From: an uncultured Clostridia bacterium
Lineage (GTDB): Bacteria > Bacillota > Clostridia > Oscillospirales > Oscillospiraceae
Reading direction: 5' to 3'
Length of the DNA: 8,183 nt
Assembly (NCBI GenBank): GCA_947176425.1
Contig: CAMWQV010000068.1
Span: forward strand, 1-8,183
Position numbers and translations under genes: made by a program. Within the stretch, counting starts at the first letter, position 1; each line of letters begins with the position of its first letter. Positions 1 to 7,700 of the stretch are shown piece by piece. The notes beneath the pieces are model-generated. The model was given only the letters and a program-made list of their open reading frames with translations. It was not told where the DNA came from and did no database searches.

Positions 1-13
1 AAAGCTTTTTATT

Positions 14-39
14 CCCCCGGTAGAACCGGGGGTTTTTTT
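14..39 (+). terminator. Rho-independent terminator of a gene left of the window
   Basis: A 7-bp GC-only stem (14-20 with 26-32) closes a 5-base loop and is followed directly by seven T residues (33-39). The T-tract is on the + strand only, so it ends a + strand transcript that enters from the left, converging on the minus-strand relaxase. Confidence 0.85.
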
Positions 40-50
40 ACGCTAAAGCA

Positions 51-90
51 CCAAAGAAAAACAGCACCGTGCCGAGGCACGGTGCTGTTT
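51..90 (-). terminator. Rho-independent terminator of the relaxase gene
   Basis: An 11-bp perfect stem (62-72 with 77-87) closes a 4-base loop. Read on the minus strand it is followed by a T-rich run (complement of 51-61). It starts about 10 bases past the relaxase stop codon (99-101), so it is best read as that gene's terminator. Flanking A/T pairs extend the stem, so it may also work weakly on the + strand. Confidence 0.82.
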
Positions 91-98
91 CTGCATAG

Positions 99-1373
99 TC
101 ACCGCTCCGGCCTCTGCCGCTCCTGTTCCTCCGGCCCAAAGCCGAGGATTTTATCAACATTCTGTTTCATTGTTCGGTAGTCGATCATGTCCTGTTTAGC
201 AGCTTTGTACTCCGCATACTGCTCCTGTTTCTCAGCCAGCAGAGCGGCGTACTCCTGGGAAAGCTGGGCAACCTTCGGAATGGGCTTGCCATCCAGGGCA
301 TCAAAGGCTTTCTTTGCGGCCTCATGCTGGGCGATCTCGGCCCCATGCTCCGCCAGAAATTCCTTTTTGTGCCGGGACTTCTTATAGGCGGCGTAGACTT
401 CCCGTGTCTTGGAGTAATTGATGATATGTGTCTTTAGCTGGGCCACTTCGCCCATACGAGCCTCCAACTGTTTGATACGGTGGGAAACCTCGTCAAAGCG
501 ATCACCGGCCTGCTCCGCCCGCGCCGCCAGTTCGTCATAGTCGGTCAAGTCATTTTCAATCAGGAAGTTCAAGGTCTTGGCGGCTTCTTTCAAATTGAAA
601 ATCTTTGCCCAGCGTTCGTATCCAGCACCTTTTCCGGCGGCAATCTTCGCTTGAATATCAATAAGCATATTGACTTTCCGGCCAGTGTGCGGAATGGCTT
701 TTTTCGCCTCCGCAGAACGCCCGCGCCGGGGGTCGCTGCGCTCCCGCAGAGCCTCCTTGGTATAATCACTTCCCAGCTTATCGGAACGGGTAAAGCGGTC
801 CCAGCCAGGGGCGCGGAAGGACAGCTTTTTTCCTTCCTTGATTTCGTAACCTTCGGCCCGCATTTTTGCCAGAAAATCATCGTAGCCCTGGCAGTCGGGA
901 AGTACCCGGTCAATGATCTGGCGCAACTGTTCCTTATGGCTGGTGCCGTACTTTGCCGCCGCCATTTCCTTTTGCTTTTTGGCGCTGGGCTTCGGGTTCT
1001 CGATCACAGAGAGGCCGTGCGCCTTGCAAAGTTCATCATTGAGCCGCCGTAGGACCATGGCGGACCCTTTGACATCCCGGAGTTTTCCATCGCAGTTGAG
1101 ATTGGTGCTGTTAATCTCGATATGTGTATGGATATGGGCTTTGTCCACATGAGTAGCCACTACAAATTGATGCTGGCCCCCGGTGTACTTCATCGCCAGT
1201 TCATAGCCGATGCGGTTGGCTTCTTCCGGGCTGATCTCCCCCGGCTTGAAAGACTGGATAATGCGATACATAATCACATCCCGGCCTATGGGCTGGCTGC
1301 GCCCGGTGATCTGATGATAAAGCTGTTTGCTGATCTCAAATTCTTCGGCAGCAGTTTCCGGAAAAGCGTTTTG
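99..1373 (-). CDS. MobP-type relaxase / mobilization nuclease, N-terminally truncated (probable pseudogene)
   Basis: Relaxases nick the transfer origin of conjugative or mobilizable elements and pilot the strand to the recipient. The open frame from 1373 gives 424 residues. Visible features are RIIQSFKPGE (37-46), then the metal-binding HxDxxHxHxH signature with H75, D77, H80, H82 and H84 in the run THVDKAHIHTH, and a charged, coiled-coil-rich C-terminal half (about 250-410). The first formal start is a GTG at 1277-1275 with no clear ribosome site. Family-like sequence (ETAAEEFEISKQLY, QITGR) continues in frame upstream of it to about 1360-1373, where a TGA (1376-1374) ends the frame. Family members normally have some 40-70 more N-terminal residues carrying the catalytic tyrosine, which are absent. 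I infer that the 5' end was removed by a rearrangement at the island border. Family assignment is firm; that it is inactive is likely. Confidence 0.85.
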   Translation of the reverse strand, partial: QNAFPETAAEEFEISKQLYHQITGRSQPIGRDVIMYRIIQSFKPGEISPEEANRIGYELAMKYTGGQHQFVVATHVDKAHIHTHIEINSTNLNCDGKLRDVKGSAMVLRRLNDELCKAHGLSVIENPKPSAKKQKEMAAAKYGTSHKEQLRQIIDRVLPDCQGYDDFLAKMRAEGYEIKEGKKLSFRAPGWDRFTRSDKLGSDYTKEALRERSDPRRGRSAEAKKAIPHTGRKVNMLIDIQAKIAAGKGAGYERWAKIFNLKEAAKTLNFLIENDLTDYDELAARAEQAGDRFDEVSHRIKQLEARMGEVAQLKTHIINYSKTREVYAAYKKSRHKKEFLAEHGAEIAQHEAAKKAFDALDGKPIPKVAQLSQEYAALLAEKQEQYAEYKAAKQDMIDYRTMKQNVDKILGFGPEEQERQRPER

Positions 1374-1376
1374 TCA

Positions 1377-1618
1377 AGGGGGATTTTGAATCTTCACTGA
1401 TTTATTGAACTAAACAGAAAAGCAAGGGAGCATCTATAATGCGATGCATTCTTGTTTTTGTTGGATTTTTTGTACTCCAAATGAGTAAAACTGTAGAGAT
1501 ACACAAAAATCAGCCTTCAAAACGTATATATGGCACCCCAGTGAATTGCAGCTGTAAAAAATATAGAACAAACTTTGTAGAAACGTCAGTTTTTTTCAAT
1601 TTATGATATTGTAAATAT
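1377..1618. other. AT-rich intergenic stretch at the relaxase/defence-operon border
   Basis: This stretch separates the truncated relaxase from the promoter of the + strand operon. It is AT-rich and holds no convincing known gene. The visible items are a 55-codon ORF (1439-1606), a T-run (1590-1597) and a small 5-bp inverted repeat (1606-1610 with 1614-1618) just before the -35 box. One side of a rearrangement junction must lie near 1360-1400, because relaxase similarity stops there. I see no tRNA, attachment-site duplication or insertion-sequence end. Confidence 0.5.
1439..1606 (+). CDS. Possible 55-aa small protein with hydrophobic N terminus
   Basis: An ATG at 1439 is preceded by AAGGGAG (1424-1430) at 8-base spacing, as good as the site of the next gene, and opens 55 codons ending in TGA (1604-1606). 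The product begins with a short hydrophobic stretch (CILVFVGFFVLQM, residues 3-15), followed by a basic region and a CSC motif (37-39). The hydrophobic stretch is too short for a typical signal peptide plus cleavage region. I do not recognise it. No promoter is obvious upstream; a TATAAT at 1435-1440 overlaps the start codon. It may be chance or a remnant. Confidence 0.25.
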   Translation: MRCILVFVGFFVLQMSKTVEIHKNQPSKRIYGTPVNCSCKKYRTNFVETSVFFNL

Positions 1619-1647
1619 TTGATTTTTATTGTCGAATGTGGTATAAT
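1619..1647 (+). promoter_or_regulatory. SigA-type promoter with extended -10 for the defence operon
   Basis: The -35 box TTGATT (1619-1624) and a perfect TATAAT (1642-1647) are separated by 17 bases, and a TG dinucleotide (1639-1640) makes an extended -10. A T-run (1590-1597) upstream could act as an UP element. Transcription would begin near 1653-1655, leaving a leader of about 135 bases before the aipr start codon. It is the only strong promoter seen on the + strand before the operon. Confidence 0.75.
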
Positions 1648-1678
1648 GTATAAACATGAAGACCTAGAGGCAGAACAT

Positions 1679-1732
1679 ATGTTTGAATCCGGAAAACAGA
1701 TAAGACTTCCGAATATGAGAGACTATTTGTAA
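1679..1732 (+). CDS. Possible 17-codon leader peptide
   Basis: Inside the aipr leader, an ATG at 1679 follows AGAGG (1666-1670) at 8-base spacing and gives MFESGKQIRLPNMRDYL before TAA (1730-1732), 55 bases ahead of the aipr start. Spacing and position fit a regulatory leader ORF, but there is no run of one amino acid that would suggest classic attenuation, and no clear terminator follows. Chance occurrence is quite possible. Confidence 0.25.
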   Translation: MFESGKQIRLPNMRDYL

Positions 1733-1787
1733 GGAAACCCAATAAGGCTTGTTTGGAAAACAAAAATTGTACCAAGGGAGACAAGAA

Positions 1788-3506
1788 ATGGCAATTACAA
1801 AATATGAATCTTATTATTTGAAAATACTGGAAAAATTGCAATTAATAAAAGAGGACAATGAATATAAAACAGATTCTATCGCATTTGCTCATTGGTATTT
1901 GGAGAATTATTATAAGTTGAATACCCAAGATATTGCCGAGGCCATTATTGATGGAGATGGGGATCTGGGAATTGATTCTATATTAATAGATGAAGACAAC
2001 TGTGCTTTAACAATTATGCAATATAAGCTTCCGTCTAAAAAACAGAATATTAATTGTGAGATTGATCAGGGCGATATACTGAAAACATGGAATGGTTTCT
2101 TAACTTTAATATCTAATGACAAGCCGTATACTGGAAAAAACCAAAAGTTTGATGAATTTAAAAGGCAACTCGAAAACACAGTAATAACGAATTTTAGGAT
2201 ATGTTTTGTGAGCTATAACAAAGGGGTCATTGCCAATAGGACTATTGTAGAAAGTAATGCAGAAGCTTTTAAGCGGGACACCGGCAGCAATTTGGAGATT
2301 ATTTATCATGACAGAGATGCGATCTCTAATATTTATGAAAAGCTTAATCGTAAAAACAATATTTCAATCACCCTAAAATATAAACAAATGCAGTCCGCCT
2401 ATAATGTACAAGGAAGAAAAATTGACTCCTTAGTTGGTTTTGTCAACGGAAGGGAACTTGTGGAGTCAATTGCCAGTAATATTGCAACAATCTTTGATGA
2501 AAATATTCGTCTTTATGAATATGGTTCCAACGTCAATATAGGCATTAACAGAACGGCTACATCAACTGATCAAGCAGATATGTTCTATTTTTACAATAAC
2601 GGAGTAGTTTTTATTTGCGACAAAGCAAAAAACAGTCCTGCTTCAAGCGAGATCATCTTGGAGGGGGCTTCGGTTGTCAATGGCTGTCAGTCGGTAAATG
2701 TTCTCTATAATGCAATGCAAAAAGGGAAACTGAATGATTCGGTGTATGTGCTTGTTAGGATAATATCCATTGCAGATTATAGCGAAAGAATGAGAATAAC
2801 AGAATATTTAAATTCTCAAACCCCCATTCGTGACAGCTATTTTATTGCCAATCATCCAATAGTTCGAGACTTGCAACAGCAATTGTTAAAATGTGGATAT
2901 TTTCTTGAGCGGCAAAGTAATGAGGCTACTTATATGGCGGAGCGGGGGATCGAAATCAAGGATAAAGTAACAATACAGTTGGAAAAAGCTATCCAATATT
3001 ATGTTGGATATTGGGTAAATAAACATGCAAGTCTTGCCAAGCGTGGTAAAAATGCATTGTTTGATAAAAAGATGATTGAAGAATTGTTGTCCGGGATTAC
3101 GGCGGAAAAGGTCATTGAAGCATATGCTACATACCAATCTATATCTCAGGTATTGACGTTGTATAGGAAAACAAGAAGAAACAATCAGAAAGAAGATTTT
3201 TCCAAGTATATGGGCATCCCTCAATGCTGGCTACTCGAACATATTGAGGATTTTCGCTTTATGAACACTGGGGATATTATTTTACTAAATGCATATGCAA
3301 ACTTAAAAAAGCAGTATAAAGAGCTTGGCTTACCTGATATAGGCGAAAAAGAAATGATTAAAGACTCAATTTTTGTTGTTAGCAAAGTTATTTTGTCAGA
3401 ATCCGAAAATAACACTTCGTTGCTTACTAAAAACAGCAATGTTTTTAGTAAGGTTCAAACAGAAATCGGTAATTTGACAAAGAAATATGATTCCTCCATT
3501 TGTTGA
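1788..3506 (+). CDS. AIPR-family (abortive infection phage resistance) protein with Mrr-like nuclease N terminus
   Basis: This 572-aa protein belongs to the AIPR family (PF10592), whose members are often encoded beside restriction-modification genes. Diagnostic AIPR blocks are FYFYNNGVVFICD (266-278), VVNGCQSVNVLY (296-307), then NSQTPIRDSYFIANHPIVRDLQ-type sequence (342-363) and GYFLER (370-375). The N-terminal region has GDGDLGIDSI (56-65) and MQYK (77-80), a GxxGID...QxK layout typical of Mrr-like PD-(D/E)xK nucleases; D59 or D63, Q78 and K80 are the candidate catalytic residues, with E51 ahead. I chose ATG 1788 because AAGGGAG (1774-1780) lies 7 bases upstream; a TTG at 1749 in the same frame has no such site and would add 13 unrelated residues. 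It is the first gene of the putative operon. Family assignment is firm; DNA cleavage and abortive infection are inferred. Target and trigger are unknown. Confidence 0.88.
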   Translation: MAITKYESYYLKILEKLQLIKEDNEYKTDSIAFAHWYLENYYKLNTQDIAEAIIDGDGDLGIDSILIDEDNCALTIMQYKLPSKKQNINCEIDQGDILKTWNGFLTLISNDKPYTGKNQKFDEFKRQLENTVITNFRICFVSYNKGVIANRTIVESNAEAFKRDTGSNLEIIYHDRDAISNIYEKLNRKNNISITLKYKQMQSAYNVQGRKIDSLVGFVNGRELVESIASNIATIFDENIRLYEYGSNVNIGINRTATSTDQADMFYFYNNGVVFICDKAKNSPASSEIILEGASVVNGCQSVNVLYNAMQKGKLNDSVYVLVRIISIADYSERMRITEYLNSQTPIRDSYFIANHPIVRDLQQQLLKCGYFLERQSNEATYMAERGIEIKDKVTIQLEKAIQYYVGYWVNKHASLAKRGKNALFDKKMIEELLSGITAEKVIEAYATYQSISQVLTLYRKTRRNNQKEDFSKYMGIPQCWLLEHIEDFRFMNTGDIILLNAYANLKKQYKELGLPDIGEKEMIKDSIFVVSKVILSESENNTSLLTKNSNVFSKVQTEIGNLTKKYDSSIC

Positions 3507-3573
3507 AATGCCTTGTATCCCCTGCTCCGTCTCAAGAAGTTACTACTTACGTATAGGCGCTTTTTAAGGGGGA

Positions 3574-3613
3574 GTGCTGAAAGCATTTACCGCCTAAAGA
3601 CGGTGGTTTGCAC
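3574..3613 (+). other. Nested hairpin between aipr and the cyclase-like gene
   Basis: GTGC (3574-3577) can pair with GCAC (3610-3613), enclosing ACCGCC (3589-3594) paired with GGTGGT (3602-3607, one G-U pair) over a 7-base loop. No T-run follows, so it is not a standard terminator. It could be a processing or stability element that sets different levels of the two flanking genes on one transcript. The rest of the 144-base gap (3507-3650) shows no clear promoter. Confidence 0.35.
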
Positions 3614-3650
3614 CTTTGGCTTGGAAAATCAAGAAAGAAGAGAAATTTGA

Positions 3651-4757
3651 ATGTCACAAGAGAACAAGCAACCTGAACCGATCAAAGAATATTATATTGC
3701 CTATTTTGATTTATTGGGCTACAAGAAATTTTTTGAAGATCACCCTGACAAGGTAGGAGATTTTCTTCAGATCATACACGAAGCAATCTCCAACACAATC
3801 AATTACATACGAGAAATAAACTCATCACGGATTGGAGTGGAGATAGGAAAGCTATTTATCCGAAAGAAAGTGTTTTCGGATAATATACTGCTGTGTCTGG
3901 AAACTACTACAGCCGAAGTTGAGTATCCGCGTTTTCTGGCATTTTTAGCTATTGTTGCAGATATTCAGCGAAATTTTGTTTTAAGATATGGATTATTCCT
4001 CAGAGGTGGAATAACCATTGGAGAACTTTCGTTCAATGAGGATTTTGTTTTTGGCAAGGGTCTAATAGATGCTGTTGCGTTGGAAGAGACTGCAATATAT
4101 CCGCGAATCATTATGGATAAATCTGTTCTTGACTATGTTTTACAGCCCCACTTTGTAAAACAAGGCGATTTGAAGAAGGCTTGTGAAATTGAAAACCATG
4201 CACATTCTGGCGAGTACATTTCAGATGAAGACCTCGCATTTTGCAATTCTATTACGCCTGCTGTAAATGTGGAAAAATTCTATTTACAGTGGCGCAACCA
4301 TCTTCTTTTTCCTGTCATTGATGGAGCAGTTGTTTTGAATTATCTGTATTGCCTTAACATCAACAGTATGCTCGATCAGGCCACTATAGAGCAAATGTTG
4401 GATTTTCTGAAAGCATTTTCCCCGAACGACTATCAAAGTCTGCTCAACCTTAGTGCGTATCAAAAACAACGGCTTGAACAGCATAAGAATCATATCATTC
4501 AAAAAATCTATGAATTTGGAAAATATGATGATTTGGATATATCTAAGGCGAAAGAAGCGGATATTCGGGAACGGATTCTAAAGAAATATTTATGGGTCCT
4601 ATCATTTCACAATTACATATGTATGGCATATGGCATCCCTGATTGTATGATTAAATCAGGCAGTACGGTTGATGTTCGGTTTATGAAAATAACCGCAGAA
4701 GTCTTTGAAGACAGTCCACCATCGGTAAAACAGCAGGAGGAAAATCAGGATGAATAA
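3651..4757 (+). CDS. Class III nucleotide cyclase-like protein of unknown function
   Basis: The 368-aa product has a pattern reminiscent of the class III cyclase fold in its first 155 residues: a strand with aspartate (YIAYFDLLGYKKF, D20), a hairpin with a second aspartate (VFSDNILLCL, D77), a strand with LRGGITIGEL (117-126), and FGKGLIDAVALEE...YPRI (134-153). D20 and D77 occupy the places of the two metal-binding aspartates. In the helix that normally carries NxxxR, the best alignment puts non-matching residues, so activity is uncertain. Residues 160-368 are mostly helical-looking and unrecognised. There is no signal peptide or membrane segment. A weak purine-rich ribosome site (3635-3642) precedes the ATG. 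Its last 8 bases overlap the hsdM start, implying translational coupling. It may be a Pycsar-like cyclase, a degenerate nucleotide sensor or a regulator of the R-M genes. No separate cyclic-nucleotide effector is seen. Confidence 0.6.
   Translation: MSQENKQPEPIKEYYIAYFDLLGYKKFFEDHPDKVGDFLQIIHEAISNTINYIREINSSRIGVEIGKLFIRKKVFSDNILLCLETTTAEVEYPRFLAFLAIVADIQRNFVLRYGLFLRGGITIGELSFNEDFVFGKGLIDAVALEETAIYPRIIMDKSVLDYVLQPHFVKQGDLKKACEIENHAHSGEYISDEDLAFCNSITPAVNVEKFYLQWRNHLLFPVIDGAVVLNYLYCLNINSMLDQATIEQMLDFLKAFSPNDYQSLLNLSAYQKQRLEQHKNHIIQKIYEFGKYDDLDISKAKEADIRERILKKYLWVLSFHNYICMAYGIPDCMIKSGSTVDVRFMKITAEVFEDSPPSVKQQEENQDE
4735..4740 (+). promoter_or_regulatory. Perfect ribosome-binding site of the HsdM-HsdS gene, inside the upstream gene
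   Basis: AGGAGG (4735-4740) lies 9 bases before the ATG at 4750 and within the coding sequence of the cyclase-like gene, which ends at 4757. This fixes the hsdM start and supports coupled translation of the two genes. Confidence 0.85.
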
Positions 4758-7700
4758 ACAACAGCTTGCTTCCAAAATTTGGGAGTCTGCCAATAAGATG
4801 CGCTCCAAAATCGAAGCAAACGAGTACAAGGACTATATTCTCGGCTTTATCTTTTACAAGTTCCTCTCGGACAAGGAAGTCAAGTACCTGATGGAAAATG
4901 ACTGGACGGAGGAATATCTCCCGGAACTCACCGAGGAGGATGATGAAACCGTTGAAAACATTCAGAAAAATCTCGGATACTTCATTTCATATGACAACCT
5001 GTTTTCCAGCTGGATTGCCAAAGGAATTGACTTCTCTGCTGAGAACGTCACAGACGCGCTTTCTGCTTTTAGCCGCCTGATAAATCCTTCCCATAAGAAG
5101 TTGTTCGACAACATTTTCGCCACACTCCAGACCGGTCTTTCTAAGCTGGGCGAAACCTCTGGTGCAAGAACTAAGGCAATCCGTGAACTGCTCTATCTCA
5201 TTAAGGACATTCCGATGGATGGGAAGCAGGACTATGATGTTCTCGGCTTCATCTATGAATACCTAATCAGCAACTTTGCCGCTAACGCGGGAAAGAAAGC
5301 CGGTGAGTTCTATACGCCGCACGAGGTTTCTCTGTTGATGTCCGAAATCATTGCAAACCATCTAAAAGACCGAACAGAAATTAAAATCTACGATCCTACC
5401 AGTGGTTCCGGCTCCCTGCTCATCAACATTGGTAAGTGCGTTGCACGATATGCGGGCAACGGCGATCACATCATGTACTATGCGCAGGAACTGAAGGAAA
5501 ACACATATAACCTCACCCGAATGAACCTTGTTATGCGTGGGATTCTGCCGGACAACATCGTGACCAGGAACGGCGATACGCTGGAAGACGACTGGCCGTA
5601 CTTTGACGAGAACGACCCGATACATACCTATAATCCCCTGTATGTGGATGCTGTGGTTTCCAATCCGCCCTATTCTCAGGCTTGGAATCCTGCCGACAAA
5701 GAATCTGATCCGCGATATGCGCGGTTTGGGCTTGCTCCGAAGGGAAAGGCGGATTATGCGTTTCTGCTCCATGACCTGTACCACCTGAAACCGAACGGAA
5801 TTATGACGATTGTTCTGCCGCACGGCGTTCTGTTCCGCGGCGGTGAAGAAGGGACAATCCGTAAAAATCTGATTGAGTTGAATCACATTGACGCTATCAT
5901 TGGCTTACCCGCCAATATCTTTTTTGGAACCGGTATTCCTACGATTATCATGGTGTTGAAGCAGAAGCGCGACAACACCGACGTGCTGATTGTGGACGCT
6001 TCCAAGGGCTTTGCCAAAGTCGGAAAGAACAACGTTCTGCGCGCCTGTGACATCAAAAAAATCGTGGATGCTGTTGCAGCCCGCGAGAGTATTCCTAAAT
6101 TTGCGGAACGTGTGGAGAGAGACACAATCCGCGCCAACGACTACAATCTGAACATCCCCCGTTATGTGGATTCTTCGGAGAAGGCGGAGAGCTGGGACAT
6201 TTACTCGTCCATGTTCGGCGGCATCCCGGAAAGCGAACTGCGGGAGCTACATCCATATTGGACCGCGTTCCCTGAACTGAAAGAAGCAATTTTTGCGTCT
6301 GATAATGATTCATACTGTCACTTGAATGTGCCGGATTTGAAATCCGCCCTCAGATCGCACCCATCAATAATCTCTTTTGTCTCCCGTTATGAAAAATTGT
6401 TCCATGATTTTGATGATCTCCTGCGGGCTGAACTGCTTGACAATATGCAGACGCTCAACACCGCGCAGGAGGAATCTGTACTGAGCGATGCAATTTTCTC
6501 CCGGCTTGACGGGATTCCCCTGGTTGACCGCTACGGCGCTTACCAGCTCCTAGACGATGAGTGGGGACGGATTGCCGGTGATCTGGAGATCATCCAGACC
6601 GAAGGTTTTGCCGCCACGAAACAAGTTGATCCAAACATGGTGACTAAGAAGAAGAACGGCAAGGAACAGGAGGTACAGGATGGCTGGGCCGGTCACGTTC
6701 TTCCCTTTGACTTGGTACAGAAAAATATGCTGGCCAGTGATCTGGACGCACTGGCAAAACTGGAAGACCGTCTGTCTGAAATCTCCGGCGAGTATGAAAC
6801 GCTTCTGGAAGAACTTAGCGAGGAAGACAAAGAACAGGACTTTGTGAACGAGAACAAAGACGCATTTGTCCCGGCGGAGGTCAAGAAAGTGCTGAAAGCG
6901 AAAGCAGCCGACCCGGAAACGCTGGCTGTCCTGAAAAAAGTGGATAAGCTTATTACCGAGGAAAAGGCGCTGAAAAAGAAAATTAGGGAAGACAGCACCG
7001 CGCTCCATCTGAAAACAAAAGCAACGATTGAGGGGCTGTCCGATGCCGATGTGCTGGAGCTTTTGCATAAAAAATGGATTGTCCCTATTGTGGATAGTAT
7101 CCGTTCCCTGCCTGATACGATTATCTCGGAGTTTATCGGTAAGCTTGATGCCCTTTGTAAGAAGTACGAAATGACTCTTGCCAACGTTGAGAAAGAAATT
7201 GCTGATACAGAGCGTTCTTTGATCTTAATGCTGGATGAGCTGACAGGTAGCGAGTTTGATATGAAGGGCCTTGCAGAGTTTAAGAAACGGTTAAGGGGTG
7301 GATACAATATCAAAAATTCCGTGCTTGAGAGAATGTTTCCCAAGGAAGGGGCTAATGTACCAGAGATTCGCTTTACCGGATTTACAGGAGCTTGGTCGCA
7401 ACGTTTACTGGGAGAGATTGCTGATAAAGTAACAGAGAAAAACAGTGGCACACAATATACAGAAACACTAACAAACTCAGCAGAGTACGGAATTATTAGT
7501 CAACAGGATTTTTTTGACCATAGTATTTCAAAAATTGAAAACCTCAATGGATACTATATTGTTTGTGATGAAGATTTTGTTTACAACCCCAGAATTTCGG
7601 TTACTGCTCCAGTAGGTCCGATAAATCGAAATAAATTGGGGAGAACAGGTGTAATGTCGCCGCTTTACACTGTGTTTAGAACACATGATGTAGATAACAC

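Noticed and set aside
480..1052. Plus-strand 190-codon ORF opposite the relaxase
   Set aside because: It is a shadow of the relaxase coding strand; the minus frame carries the HxDxxHxHxH signature and its own terminator.
1749..1787. TTG at 1749 as the aipr start
   Set aside because: It has no ribosome site at proper spacing, whereas ATG 1788 has AAGGGAG 7 bases upstream and fits the usual family start.
1626..1841. Minus-strand 71-codon ORF across the aipr promoter and start
   Set aside because: It is antisense to a strong promoter and to the aipr N terminus, has low-complexity hydrophobic content and no recognisable family.
3573..3590. AGTGCTGAAAGCAT-like string resembling the 3' end of 23S rRNA
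   Set aside because: Only about 14 bases match from memory and the flanks do not continue as rRNA; most likely chance.
6693..7451. Minus-strand 252-codon ORF opposite the HsdM-HsdS gene
   Set aside because: It is serine-rich antisense of a clearly recognised coding region, with no domain of its own.
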